The translations under genes were made by a program, and so were the position numbers. From contig JABYQR010000005.1 in the NCBI GenBank assembly GCA_022592445.1, positions 124,001-188,000 of the forward strand: a DNA stretch of 64,000 bases, in the 5' to 3' direction. Position 1 is the first letter of the stretch, and each line of letters begins with the position of its first letter. The DNA is from Cytidiella melzeri (lineage: Eukaryota; Basidiomycota; Agaricomycetes; Polyporales; Irpicaceae). The notes beneath the pieces were generated by a model. It had not been told where the DNA came from. It saw nothing but the letters and a program-made list of their open reading frames with translations, and did not search any database. Of this stretch, positions 39,142 through 50,527 are shown one piece after another.

Positions 39142-40500
39142 TTATTCCTCCTCTTCAAACGACCGCCTAGCCCTGGGAACTCCGGACTTGCTGGCACTGC
39201 CAAAGGCAACCTCAGTGTCGGCCATTTCGACAGGAGTATACTCGGGAACTGTGCCACGAGCATCAAATACGCTCCCGAGCGTATCTGGAAACGTCAAGGT
39301 CGGTAACTGCACGCGGTGGGGTGGCTGTCTGGTAAGGTATAATCTAAGAAGTGCGTCCTCGGCCGCCTGGAGTATGCATCATCAGAATGCAACAAGTAAT
39401 CGACTTCATTGCTTGCACAACCTACCCGATATTCGGCCATCTTTAAGGAGCTACCAAATCCCTCTCCAAGTTGGTCCGCGCCGGAGTATATGCCGACCAC
39501 AAAAACAGGTGAGACAGAAAGACGGCCAGTTTCTTTCAATAATCTATTTGACGCAATTAGCGATCATACTGAAATGGATGCTAGGATTAGCTTGCCTCGA
39601 GATTGGTCTCTCTCTGCCAAACTTCTCAACAGTGATCTTCAATGCTAGCTTCGGGTCCCGAAACTTGATCATACTGCGCAAATCGACTTCGCGGCTAAAG
39701 AAGAACTTTTGTGCGAATCGACGTGCCGACGGAAGAGAGGTGTGCTGGTACACCAGCGCTGTCAGCGCTCTTGGAACGGAGGACAAAGCGTCTGTATGCA
39801 GCACTGCGGGATGGGTAGGTGTATTTGGCTGAAGAAGGATACTAGTCAGACTTCTGTATGAATGACCGGGCATAGAGGAGATGCATTGCTCGAAGCTCAT
39901 ATCGTGAGTAAGGGAATGAGAGTGCAGTGAGAGCTCAGGGTTGGATCATTCTGCCAATGCGTCGCGGAAAGAAATTAGACTCACTGTTCGATTCCACCTC
40001 AGGAGTGGTGGCACGCCCATTTCCTGCGCTATACTTGCACAGGTTGTTGGTCCAACATATGCACTGACAGCAGCCTTCAGCACACGCGTCGGAAGGTGAG
40101 GATACGCAGCATTGACATGTTCCGTAGCAAATAGGCCAAGCAACGAGTTTCCTAGAGCAGCCAAATTCGCGTTCGTTGCAGGTATTGGCTCTCTTGGTCG
40201 GTGCTGGGCATGGAGTGGTAGAAAGGACGGGTGCGTGCATGCTTGCTGCACAGTCTCAGCAGGAGAAGAAAAGGCCTTTGAAAGTCCTATTCGATGCACG
40301 AAAGCCGTGAGTGCGGAAGGATTTGGTGGTTGAAGTGCAGCCCATGTATCTGTGTCAAAGAAGTTCGGCGGGTGTGCTGTTTTGGATGACGAGGGCTTTG
40401 GTGCGACCGCCTCTTTTGGTGGGAAAGCTTTCAGCTGGGATAGCGGTACTGTGGGGAGCCTTGTCGCCGTCTGCGCGAGTCTTCTAGTGGCATGAGACAT
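39142..40500 (-). CDS. MRPL3: Mitochondrial ribosomal large-subunit protein mL44 (MRPL3 type)
   Basis: Four exons: 40500-39985, 39828-39596, 39543-39426, 39366-39142; 363 aa. The start MSHATRRLAQTATRLPTVPL is Arg/Thr-rich without acids, as expected of a mitochondrial presequence. Then a degenerate RNase III-like fold (VHRIGLSKAF, QQACTHPSFLP, LAALGNSLLGLFATEHV) and a double-stranded-RNA-binding-like end (SPVFVVGIYSGADQLGEGFG, SSLKMAEYRAAEDALLRLYL). mL44 lies with mL57 on the mitoribosome large subunit. Intron 1 is 156 nt. Intron 2 (39595-39544) uses a GC donor (GCAAGC) and an AG acceptor, fixed by SRLLKETGRLSVSPVF across the junction. Confidence 0.9.
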
Positions 40501-40954
40501 TGGCCGTCGTCGTCGTCTCCCTCGTCCAGCAACGCGAACAGAGCAATAGCAATTCAGCGCTCATAATTTGCGACTCTCCGCGAGTTCCGGGGTCTCGGTC
40601 CCCCGAAGACTGCCCATTCCGCAAGAGCTCTCTGGCATAGCGGTTCAAGAAGCATCTCCCAAGCACGTCGCATGAGACAATGGAACGAGATGACTGTAGA
40701 TTTTATCGGCCTGTATTGTAACTACAATTTCTTCTCAGAAAGGCACGTGCACACGCTCTCTGTCATCTGAGAGTGAGGATCTCTCTGCGCGCTCACGTGG
40801 ATCGTCTCGATGCATGCGGTCACGTGCAAGGTATGTTTATGGTCGGAGTTTCAATTGGCTCAACGCGCTTTATAAGGCACAGGCGCGTCTCACAACCACA
40901 TCCTCGTCTCTTCTCCACCCTCCACCACCAGTCCAGCAACTCACAACAGTAGAA
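40501..40954. promoter_or_regulatory. Divergent promoter of mL44 and histone H2A with three E-boxes and a TATA box
   Basis: CACGTG occurs at 40744-40749, 40794-40799 and 40821-40826. An inverted CCAAT box (ATTGG) follows near 40852, and TTTATAAG at 40869-40876 lies about 80 bp upstream of the H2A start. The order E-boxes, CCAAT, TATA, start suggests an H2A promoter. Factor identity is inference. Confidence 0.55.
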
Positions 40955-41589
40955 ATGGTACGTGTAGTTGTATAGTCACTCAAAACTATATCGATACTGA
41001 TCAGGGGCATAGTCTGGCAAAGGAAAAGCGTACGCAGCCACCACTGCGGGCATGACCCGTTCAATGCTCATATCTTGCTTGTTTCAGTGGCAAATCTTCC
41101 TCTGGCAAGGCTGGTAGTGGCGAATCGAAGTCACAGTCTCGTTCCGCAAAAGCCGGTCTTCAGTTTCCTGTTGGACGTGTTCATAGATTGCTAAAGAGAG
41201 GCAACTACGCTCAGCGTGTGGGTGCTGGTGCTCCAGGTACGTCGAACCAGTCATCGGGTTGTTGGCGTTGACTCATTGCTCGCAGTCTATCTCGCTGCGG
41301 TGCTCGAGTACCTTGCCGCTGAAATTCTTGAGCTTGCGGGTAACGCTGCTCGTGACAACAAGAAACAGCGTATTGTCCCTCGTCACTTGCAGCTTGCTAT
41401 CCGAAACGATGAAGAGTGCGTGGTTCGGATTGTGTATCGCGTCCAATACTTGATATTTCTCACAGGTTAAACAAGCTCCTTGGAGACGTTGTCATTAGCC
41501 AGGGCGGTGTCGTTCCACACATCGATCCTGCCCTTCTCCCTTCAAAGTCCAGCAAGGGCAAGAAGGAGGGTGCTTCCCAGGAAGTCTGA
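40955..41589 (+). CDS. HTA1: Histone H2A
   Basis: Five exons: 40955-40957, 41013-41029, 41088-41236, 41286-41415, 41466-41589; 140 aa. The first coding exon is the ATG alone, followed directly by GTACGT. The mature sequence runs [20 protein letters not shown], then [80 protein letters not shown] and ends ASQEV. It is canonical H2A, not H2A.Z, and keeps the carboxy-terminal SQE motif phosphorylated after DNA breaks in fungi. Nuclear nucleosome core protein. Unlike many fungi, no H2B gene is adjacent. Confidence 0.97.
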
Positions 41590-42014
41590 GATTTGCCTAT
41601 CTCGTATTTCATTCCTACGTTGTACTATTATCGGCTTTCGTTTTGTTGGTAGTGTATGTGGTCGCATTGTAATAGTACGGTATGACGTACTTGGCGGTGT
41701 TGTCTCTGTCACTAAGATGTGTGTCTTGAGATTGCGATGCTCCTTTCAAGACCAGAGACGCGACGACGCGTCTCGCCAACATGTCGCCCACGTGACCACG
41801 TGTTGATATTTCTCCTCATTGCTTTGGCTCAGGCTGAGACTGGCTGTGTGCAGTGCGCTCAACACGAGGACGTCGACGAACTGCAATTTGGGCCTCTGGA
41901 CACGCTCTTGACCACCGTTCTCCTCACACACCACACCCAACGTGCTCGCCTCGCTGTTGCATGTATTTCGCTTCGACGCGCCACAGTAGAAAAGTCTGCA
42001 GTTAGCCTGAAAAC
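41590..42014. other. Intergenic with two further E-boxes
   Basis: 425 bp. CACGTG is present at 41789-41794 and 41797-41802, three bases apart, with ACGCGT at about 41766. These lie 200 bp downstream of H2A and 210 bp upstream of the next gene. No gene seen. Confidence 0.5.
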
Positions 42015-43277
42015 ATGGCCTCACCATCCTACGTCCCTCGCCCGCCTGTAGCTTCTCCAATGCCTACCATTCCTGCTCTCCAGCCGACACACGACCAAGT
42101 AAGGCAGTCTCTGCTTCATGCGATCCCCTACTGAACCTCACGTTGCTCTGTACACTAGGTTCCAACCCTATACGTTGTGAGTACCGCAAATCCTCCTCAG
42201 CTCGTAATGCCTTACCGTCTCTCAGATTGTTGTATACGCTGTTGTTATCTTTGCCTTTTGGAATATACCCGGAGCTCGAGTCCTCATCAATCCACTGAAG
42301 CTCTTCACCATTGGATGGCATGAGCTGTGTCATATAACTGCGGTGTGTCCTTCTAAACGCCTCGTATATCGGCAAGTTTATTGACAGCTACGCAGGCTAT
42401 TCTGACTGGTGGAAGCGTAGTCAGAGTATGCATAGATCCCGACCTGGGTGGCGCGACGAATGTGGAGGGCGGGGTACCTCTTATCATTCTTTCTGCCGGA
42501 TACCTAGGGTCTACCCTCTTTGGCGGAGTGCTGATTATGGCAGGATTCGACACGCTTATTGCCAAGATCATGAGCTTCATCATAGGGATAGGACTGTTAT
42601 GTCCACTTGTTCAAGTGCGAGATAAACTGTTTGTGTTTGATAGTTCGCCTTCACACGCGTCGCTCACCCACTGTGGCAGTACCATACTATTGACGTTATG
42701 TTATGAGGGCCTTCTGGTAGGGTTCTGGTTCATTGATCATGCGTGAGTATTCCCCATGTGCTCCTTGAACTCGACTAAACAGCTTGCCCTTCCAGACAAG
42801 CGCTGCGATGGTACTGCCTGTTTCTAGGAGTAATGAAGTAGGTGTTCCATCGCTTCATCTTATCACAATCACTAACTGTGGTTTTTCCAGTGCGTTATAC
42901 GTTGTTTGTACGTATATGTATGCCTTCTCATTGGACAAGCGATTGACCTCTTAGCAGGGGACATCGCGGATGACAAGTACTTCCGTAAAGCGAACGACTC
43001 TGATGCTACGCAATTTTGGTGTCTATATCCAAGTATAGGTGCACACGGTGAGTCAGATGTCATTTCACCTGTCCGTATTGATCTGAGAGATTCATCCAGT
43101 GTGGGCACTTCTGTGGATAATATTCGAACTGGGTGTGATAACAGGTTTTGTCTTGGTCGGCATTGTTTGCTTCAAGTTCGACAACGACGAAATGTCTACC
43201 CAAGCCGGTACGACGTTCACTCTGGGCCGCTAATCGCTGATGCTGATTGTTGTCCAGCGGAGTTCCTTCCCACATAG
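42015..43277 (+). CDS. Peptidase M50B-like membrane protein
   Basis: Ten exons: 42015-42098, 42159-42176, 42226-42342, 42396-42628, 42680-42742, 42796-42837, 42891-42907, 42958-43047, 43100-43207, 43258-43277; 263 aa. A zinc-metalloprotease motif HELCH lies at about residue 62 (FTIGWHELCHITAAILTGG), after a first membrane span (IVVYAVVIFAFW). Further spans include GVPLIILSAGYLGSTLFGGV, TILLTLCYEGLLVGFWFIDH and ALLWIIFELGVITGFVLVGI; DDKYFRKANDSDATQFW is a conserved loop. This is the fungal/plant M50B-like family (PF13398 type). Its substrates are unknown to me. The acceptor choices were fixed by phase and by conserved membrane segments. Confidence 0.85.
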
Positions 43278-43646
43278 CCTGCCTCACACATGCTCCATAC
43301 ACGACTGGCAAAGGAACAATCTTACTCATCATTCATGCTTTAACATTCAACCAACACCTGCGACATCACCATCACTACAAAGCAGCGAGCATATCGATCT
43401 GCTGCAGTCAAGACGGACAATCAACTCACTATAGACAGTTTGCAAGTGCTCCGGATTTCCTGCATGTGCTATGACCAGCCTGCTGTATATTATCTGCGCA
43501 TGTGCAACGAAATTGTGTGCGCCATCTGTTCTTATGTTTGCAGCCTACCATGACATCATGCTTAGGTTACACATTTATCGTTGAGTCTCTTTGTATATCA
43601 GTCGATACATGACGCAAGACCACAAATTGATTCGCTTTGTATCCAC
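43278..43646. other. Intergenic between convergent genes
   Basis: 369 bp between the M50B-like and carboxypeptidase S stop codons; presumably two 3' UTRs. Nothing else seen. Confidence 0.6.
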
Positions 43647-46019
43647 TCATAAAGAGGTAGACTCGTCCGCGTTCAGGATGAGTGTGGTGAAGAACCTGAT
43701 CATCTCCAGATACGAGTCAAGGAACATCACTGCCACGAGGTGAGATATGGTGCTGATGAGTGGGGAGAGGATGCACTCACCCTCGTTAACTGTATGTGCG
43801 CCACGAGCGACCCAACCTCTGTCCCCAGACCAGTTATGGCCATATCTAAAGATATGGTTCGACAAGTTCCAATAGTACCTCGTGTCTAGTCAGAATATCA
43901 GCAATGAATATCCAGAATGCTGGACGCGAAGAGATGTCACCTGTGTTTCCAGACATGATCCCGGGACTGACGACGACATTATCGTCTCCAGTGATGTTGC
44001 GGAAGGTGTTGTGAGCAGCCTTAATAGTGCCCGCTAGAAGTTTGAATGGAGCTGCTTCATCGCCTTCCGAGGGGGTGATGGGTGCTGGTTCTAGTGACAC
44101 ACCCCAAGCGTCACTTAGGGTAAGCGTACCATATGTGACAGCATCAGCGTCGGTGACTTGCTTTCCAAAGGCCGTAAATGAGAGGTTGAAAGAGGAGGCG
44201 AGAGATTCAAGGGTCTTCACGTCGTGTTGCCAGGTTTCGGAGATGGAGCTGAGTTTATGAACATGTTAATGGCTACGCAAGGACATTGATGCGGAGGGCT
44301 GACCTATCAGTAGCAATCCTATGGTTGATAACTGCGTACGCAGATTCAGGCAACGCATTTGTTTTCACACCACCGAAAATAAGATCCACAGCAAGGGTAG
44401 TTCCCACGAGAGCTTGAAACTTGTGGTCTTCGAAGAGAGCTTGCTCTGCTTGTCGAAGGGCCTTGTCCGATCTGCTAGCCCTCTTTAGAGCATTCCGAAG
44501 AGATTTGGGCAAATCGGTCCCGTACGCAGCGAGACACTGGGATTTCTGGAACATCGGTGTACCCCGGTTAAGTTTCGCTATCGAGGGGTTTGCTTCAATT
44601 TGGACAAGCAGTGCAGAGAGGATACCGATGGTCTAAATGAATGCATGAGATACTGACTTAGGCGAGTAGGTCTCATGGAGTGTAACTTACAGTGTGAGGG
44701 GGCGGAACGCTGGAGTGGCCGCCAGGGGATGTGACCGAGACACGAACGTCGCTGTAGCCCTTCTCTGCCGTTCCAACAGTCGCATAAGCTTTACCAAACT
44801 CGATCATGTACTCGCCTACAAGAATGTCACCAATAAATACGCTGAAAGAGACAGGCTGCTACTGACCTCCCTCGTCTACAATCATGGCGAAAGCATTTTT
44901 GCCGTATGATTGTTCAAGGTACGTTGCGAGAGACGACGCGCCCTGTCATAGACGTTTGAATGACAGAAATCTATCAAGACTTACTGATTGTTACTCACGT
45001 ATATGCCACTAGCTTCCTCATCGAAGCCGAATGCCAGGACAACCTTTCGTGTAGGCTTGAAGCCATTTGCCAACAGTGTCTCGATAGTTGTGCTGTTACG
45101 TGTAAGATGATCATTAAGCACCTCCAGACAAACTACCGAATTTGACGCCACGCACAGAATGCTGATAAGCCCGCCCTTGTCGTCCGCACTTCCACGCCCC
45201 CATATTTTTTCACCTAGTAACCTTTAGTGAACGGTTCCCTAAGCTGCAGATATGCATGACTGACCATCGAATTCACCAGACCATGGAGGATGCGTCCACT
45301 TGTCGACGGTCTCCGGGTTGACAGGGACAACATCTAGTATACACCCATAGAATGAGCACTGTTCAACACAAGGAGCCGGACTCCTTCATACCTTGATGAG
45401 CGGCCAGCAGCAGCGGCTTAAGCGATGTATCCGAGCCCTCCCAGTCGTATATCAAGCCCCAGGTGTTGACTTTCGTAACCTTGAGCGTGGTATGGCTGTC
45501 AAAGCCTCAGTTGGTGCATTCTAAAAAGAGATGACGTTACTCACACTTTAGGAAAAGCTGACAGCAGGTAGTCATGGAATGGGCCGAACGCGTCCCAGCG
45601 GGGATCGACGCCCACAGGCTGCATCTGGTCATAGCTTTGAGTTCTGAGTATATGAGTTGAGTGAGCTACAAGTTCCCTGCAATAGTAGTGAGGACGTACG
45701 GGATTTGGACTGCTTCACTCAGCAAAACAATGGCACGATCTTGGAACTCCTTGGTCTCGTACGACTTGCTAAGCGACTGCCAGAGGTCCCCATTTTTCGA
45801 GGGTGTAAGAGTACTAGGTTGAGGACATAATTCTTGCTTAACTCCTTGGCTGAAATCCGCATCCTGTCTTCCTCCAATCGTGCGCAACCAGAGGTATTGA
45901 CTAAAACCGAGACCGAGAAGTAGCAAAGGGATGAGATGTAGCTTTCTCGCCAGACCTCTACGCCGGCCGACATCTGGTGCTGCGCGCGCGGTAGGCAGCA
46001 GGTTTTCCTTCTCAGACAT
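43647..46019 (-). CDS. CPS1: Vacuolar carboxypeptidase S-like M20 metallopeptidase
   Basis: About eleven exons from ATG at 46019 to a stop at 43647. After a basic cytosolic start comes one membrane anchor (LIPLLLLGLGFSQYLWL, about residues 29-45), as in yeast Cps1, a type II membrane precursor sorted to the vacuole. M20 zinc-ligand motifs are intact: LLLAAHQDVVPV, WGRGSADDKGGLISIL, FGFDEEASG, IVDEGGEY, and near the end WVARGAHTVNE. The middle dimerisation domain carries VSVTSPGGHSSVPPPHT. The enzyme releases carboxy-terminal residues from small peptides, including those with Gly next to last. All catalytic positions look functional. Confidence 0.9.
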
Positions 46020-46558
46020 GGTGAGCAGTGTCGGTGTTGTAGGGAGCGGGTTGAAGCTGGTGGGAGTCGCTCCTGCTGCACGGGAACTTTGTCATGGATT
46101 CTCACGAAGACCATCGAATTCACATAGCCGCGTAGACCCCAGTCAAACCTGGAGACGGAGGGGAGAGCGGAGGAAGGGTTTGGTTGAGCTCTGTATCCTG
46201 GACTCTATGGTGAACAGCCACTTTGATTGATAACACTCGACGTCGGGTACGTACCAAACATGAAGGAATTACGCAACTTGTGCCAGGCATGAAAAGCTTT
46301 CATATGCTACCTACATAAATACTATACGGGATATACCAACGTTGTTACATCCACTGGCGTACGTAGACTGAGGAATGTCCCTACACAACATTTTGCGGGA
46401 CAGAAGTCACGGCGATGTTTGTCCTCGATGTTATCGCTTTGAGAATAGGCAGTCGCTTGATGTTGAGCCCGCATCATCCATCCTTCAGGTCAAGTTCTGC
46501 GAGGGGGACAGCAACAGCGCGGTCTTGCAGCGGTGGGAAATGGGGATCAGGGGCCTTG
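46020..46558. other. Intergenic, no gene seen
   Basis: 539 bp upstream of CPS1 and downstream of COX23. Nothing recognised. Confidence 0.55.
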
Positions 46559-47004
46559 CTATGAGCCTACAGCGCGACCAGCTCTTCTGTCCGCTTTGCG
46601 TTGTTCCATCTGCAATGTAATGCAAGAAACACTATGTCAGGAGAATAGAGCTTCACCGAGAGAATACCACACGCACCCATGTCTTTTTGCAGTCTCTATA
46701 TGCCTGGAAGAAGTCGGTGCACTTGTCTCTGTCATAGTCGAATTTGTCAAGACATTTGTACGAGGCCTTTGCTGCCTCTTCACACGGACTGTCCACATGT
46801 ATCGCCCCGTCAGCCCCGTGCGCACCAAACCGTAGAGGTTGGATGGACGTACTCGACAAACTTGCTCATGGGTCGGTTCTTGAAGTGAGAATACGTTGAA
46901 CGAGCACTCGCTACTCTCAAGGAATCGCTCACTTTAAACTTGTCAATGTATGGTCTTGGCTCTACATTGTCTAGCGGGTTAGGCAGCTTGCCGTCCGAAG
47001 ACAT
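46559..47004 (-). CDS. COX23: Cox23, twin CX9C intermembrane-space protein
   Basis: Four exons: 47004-46933, 46878-46853, 46788-46677, 46609-46559; 86 aa. The core NRPMSKFVDPCEEAAKASYK leads into two CX9C motifs (Cys35/Cys45 and Cys56/Cys66) and FFQAYRDCKKTW, as in Cox23/CHCHD7. These proteins are oxidised and trapped by Mia40 in the mitochondrial intermembrane space and support cytochrome c oxidase assembly, in yeast together with Cox17. Small size and many exons are normal for the family. Confidence 0.9.
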
Positions 47005-47314
47005 GTCGTGGCTGAACGAGACAAGAGCAACAGTCCGAATGAGCGCCCGTCACTTGGCTCTCGCCGCGGCTCCAGCAGACAGGCAGACTCATTGACTGTA
47101 ATGAGGTTGATCATGGGTGTCTGTGGTCGTAGAATACATCGTAAGAGTATTAGGATATGCAATAATGTGGGGTTTCGTTTATGAATTGAAGGATGAGTTG
47201 TATGGGGGTTTCGAGAGTGCGATCCAAGGGTACCGGGTAAATGCATTCGTTTGAGGAGCATTGTGAGCAGAAGTGAACACGAAGAGCGCAGATTAGATTG
47301 ATTCAATACGCAAG
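47005..47314. other. Intergenic, no gene seen
   Basis: 310 bp between COX23 and FIS1, which run in the same direction. Nothing recognised. Confidence 0.55.
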
Positions 47315-48030
47315 CTATTTGCGGTTGGCTCGCCGTATCAGGGCTGCTGCGACTAGTGCGCTCACAGCTGCTACTCCTCCCACCATTGCCATCCCGATAT
47401 AGCCATCTAAGGCAGAAGAGGGGGTGTTAACAAGCAACCAACGGCTGAGACTGTAAATCGCACCTCGTGTGACCTTCTTCTCAATCAAAGACGCGAGGCT
47501 CTGCGCCTGCATATTCGTCGGCTCCTTGTCTAGCAGTAGGGCTGGAAGATTGGTAATAAACTGAGTCGTTACGAAGCATATTCAAGACGGGAAATACGCA
47601 CAATTGAACTTGTTGGCTTCTTCATAATTCCCCATCTTGTAATGTCCCAGTGCAAGGTAGTACAAGCATTCACGTCGCCGTCCAGGTTCAGCTCGATATA
47701 TCTCTACATGTCGAGGAATACAAGTCGTTGATATTTCCAGTCTATAGCACACTAACAAGATGGCGAACATACCTTGTAGTATCTTGACACCCTCAACCTG
47801 ATGTTCTCGTAAAGGACTCTTTACCAGACCCCACGCATAGTTGAATTTGGTTTGTATCGTCACATGTGCTTGTGCTTGCTCTTTGTGATATTGTGTCCGT
47901 AGTACCTAAATCAACAATTCACAAGGAAGTAAGCGGATAGGTAGACATGTGTGGTGTCTTTTCATACCTCTAGTTCATCGTAAGACAATGACACTTCAGC
48001 ATCCGCAGCGTAAGGAAGTTCTGTCGGCAT
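47315..48030 (-). CDS. FIS1: Fis1, mitochondrial/peroxisomal fission adaptor
   Basis: Five exons: 48030-47968, 47905-47773, 47703-47602, 47541-47464, 47406-47315; 155 aa. The protein begins [20 protein letters not shown] and contains TPR-like helices: [61 protein letters not shown] carboxy-terminal tail anchor ([20 protein letters not shown]) ends in RRANRK, the basic flank that targets mitochondria and peroxisomes. Fis1 sits on the outer membrane and recruits the dynamin Dnm1 through adaptors. Length and tail fit exactly. Confidence 0.95.
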
Positions 48031-48333
48031 ACTGGTTTTGTAATTGGAAGGTGAGGATGTAGGCTGATTGGTGGCAGTGGAGTGAAAGGACGTGTGGACT
48101 GCGCTCTGAGCCGGCAGCCACAGCGTTCGAATGAGTTTGTTACTGGAGTAAGGTTCACTACAAGGGATTTACTACACTTTGCTACCGCAGTAACAAAGTA
48201 GCTAGCATATTTTGTTACCTATTTGTTGAAGCTTCACAGTTTTCCTTACTGTACATAACAAGTCTCCGACGTGTTTCAAACCACCACAGCGCATCCTCTT
48301 CCCCTCACGACGTAGTCCGCGACAACACTCAGC
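48031..48333. promoter_or_regulatory. Divergent promoter region of FIS1 and U2AF65
   Basis: 303 bp between opposite starts. No TATA box recognised. Confidence 0.4.
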
Positions 48334-50527
48334 ATGTCAGGAATGGCTGAAGATGGTGCAGGTAAGCTTATAAATGTCTCCCTATGCCCTATTCCTCTAG
48401 ACACACACCGCAGCCTGCCTCCAGAGACTCGCGGCAAGTGACATTCCCCCCTTCTACGCTGTCCAAACCCAAATACGCGAGCTTATGGTGCCTTTCCCTT
48501 CTGTTGCACCAGAAAGCTGCCCTCCATTTTTTGATAGCTAGCTAGCCTGCAGCGTAGCCTCGCACGTCGTCTCGCCTCGTCCCTTTATGGCCTGGGTTGG
48601 CTCTCCGTACTATAGGCTCCTGCTCGAGAAAAAGACCTCCCTCTAGCTCTTTTTACAGCTACAGCACCCAGATACTCGATTAGCTGCGCATTGTCCATAC
48701 TCACAACAGTTTTTGCTTCTTTTTCCTCCTTTTAGCTGATCGCTACGGCGGCGAGCGACAACACCGATCGTCAAGACACGATGACCGCGAGTATAGTCAT
48801 AGGGCTCATGGAGGAGGAGACAGAGAGCACCGTGATAGGGAACGCTATGATAGGCGTCACGGTGGCGACAGAGATCACAGGGGGGAGAGAGGCGAGCGGT
48901 ACGGAGGTGGACGAGGTGGACGAGAAGATTTTGATGACAAGCGACCTCGATATGACGAAGACCGTCGTAGGGACCGCCGAGGTCGCGACGAAGAAGGTGC
49001 TGGATATGGCGGTCGTCGACACGGACGAGAAGAAGAGGGCAGAGGACGTGGCAAGCAGCGTGATGGCTTGGGTACTCCCGAGCGTAGGTCTCCTACCCCC
49101 ATTGACGCTGTCCCTCTGTCCCAGAGGAAGCGTAAGGCTAGCGGCTGGGACGTCCATGCTCCTGGCTACGAGCAATATACCGCGATGCAGGCTAAACAGA
49201 CTGGTTAGTCACGATCGTTTCTCACGTTCAGTGTGTACGTGGCTTATGTGAGATGTGTAGGCTTGTTCAATCTCCCGGGCGCGAACAGGACGCAGATTCC
49301 TCCCATTCTGGCTATTCCAGGCCTCCCTCCCCCGTTGCCAGTGCAGAGCTTCGGCATGGGTATTGGCGGGAATCCCAACCTGTCAAGACAGTCTCGACGA
49401 TTGTATATTGGCAGCATAACAACAGACGTGACCGAGACCAACCTCTCTGACTTCTTCAACTCCAAGATGAAAGAGATGGACATAGGCACAGGCACACCTG
49501 GCAACCCAGTTTTGGCTGTGCAATGCAACTATGAAAAGAACTATGCGTTCGTTGAGGTATGTTCTCTCTAACTTAAGTTAGTGGTAGCAGAGGTTGATCG
49601 CGAATGGTGTAGTTCCGCAGCGCCGAGGACGCCACCGCGGCAATGGCCTTTGACGGCATTATTTTTATCAACGGACCGCTCAAAATACGTCGACCCAAGG
49701 ACTATGGTGGTCCTGAAATGATGGGGCCAAGTGCGCACGTTCCTGGGGTAGTCTCGACGAATGTTCCAGACTCTATCAACAAAGTGTTTGTTGGCGGCCT
49801 GCCAACGTACCTCAATGAAGAGCAGGTCATGGAGCTCCTCAAGAGTTTCGGCGATCTCAAGGCGTTCAATCTCGTGCGCGAGAACGGCAACGGTCCTTCA
49901 AAAGGTTTCGCATTCTTTGAATACGTCGACCCGAGCGTTACGGATATGGCCATCCAGTCTCTCAGTGGCATGGAACTCGGCGATAAGTACCTCGTTGTCC
50001 AGCGCGCATCTGTCGGAGCGAAGCCAGGCATGCCTCCGATACCAGGTCTCGAAGGATATACTGAGGTGCCGATACCGCAGCCCATCATGCCTGCGACCGA
50101 CAACGAAAGCGGGGACGCCAATATCCTGCTAATGCTCAATATGGTTGTTCCCGAAGACTTGCAGGACGATCAGGAGTACGCAGATATATTTGAAGATATC
50201 AAGGAGGAATGTGGCAACTACGGCCCCGTTAGTGACCTGCGTATTCCTCGGCCGGTGAAGAGAGACAAGTCGAAGTGGGGCGAAGCTGGGATTGATGCGA
50301 TGTCTGCCCAGCGAATCGACGAGGCTGCCGGAGTCGGTCGCGTGTATGTCAGGTATGCGACGTCGGAGGGAGCCAAAATGGCGTTGAAGGCGTTGGCTGG
50401 ACGCAGCTTTGCAGGAAGAAGTATCATTGCTACACTGTTGAGCGATGACAGCCAGACGACCCCTCCGCTGAATCTCATCTTTGCGCCGCAGCCCGAAGCC
50501 CCCCCTCCCTTGCCTCAGGATTCGTAG
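48334..50527 (+). CDS. Splicing factor U2AF large subunit (U2AF65)
   Basis: Four exons: 48334-48361, 48736-49203, 49261-49556, 49613-50527; 568 aa. The amino part is charged Arg/Asp/Glu/Gly (ERYDRRHGGDRDHRGERGER) rather than a pure RS domain. A U2AF-ligand motif with its tryptophan follows (KRKASGWDVHAPGYEQYTAM). RRM1 has RLYIGSITTDVTETNLSDFF; RRM2 has NKVFVGGLPTYLNEEQVMEL and GPSKGFAFFEYVDPS; the carboxy UHM/RRM3 begins LLMLNMVVPEDLQDDQEYAD and ends with GRVYVRYATSEGAKMALKAL. U2AF65 binds the polypyrimidine tract and contacts U2AF35 and SF1. Intron 1 is 374 nt, by far the longest in the window. Confidence 0.96.

Noticed and set aside
39134..39832. A 232-codon plus-strand open frame
   Set aside because: It lies antisense to the mL44 exons, shows no domain, and the mL44 reading on the other strand is clear.
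41719..42051. A 110-codon frame just upstream of the M50B-like gene
   Set aside because: Different frame from the conserved protein; no domain, and the ATG at 42015 gives a complete family member.
48781..49251. A 156-codon frame overlapping U2AF65 exon 2
   Set aside because: It is a frame-shifted shadow of the Arg-rich U2AF65 amino end.
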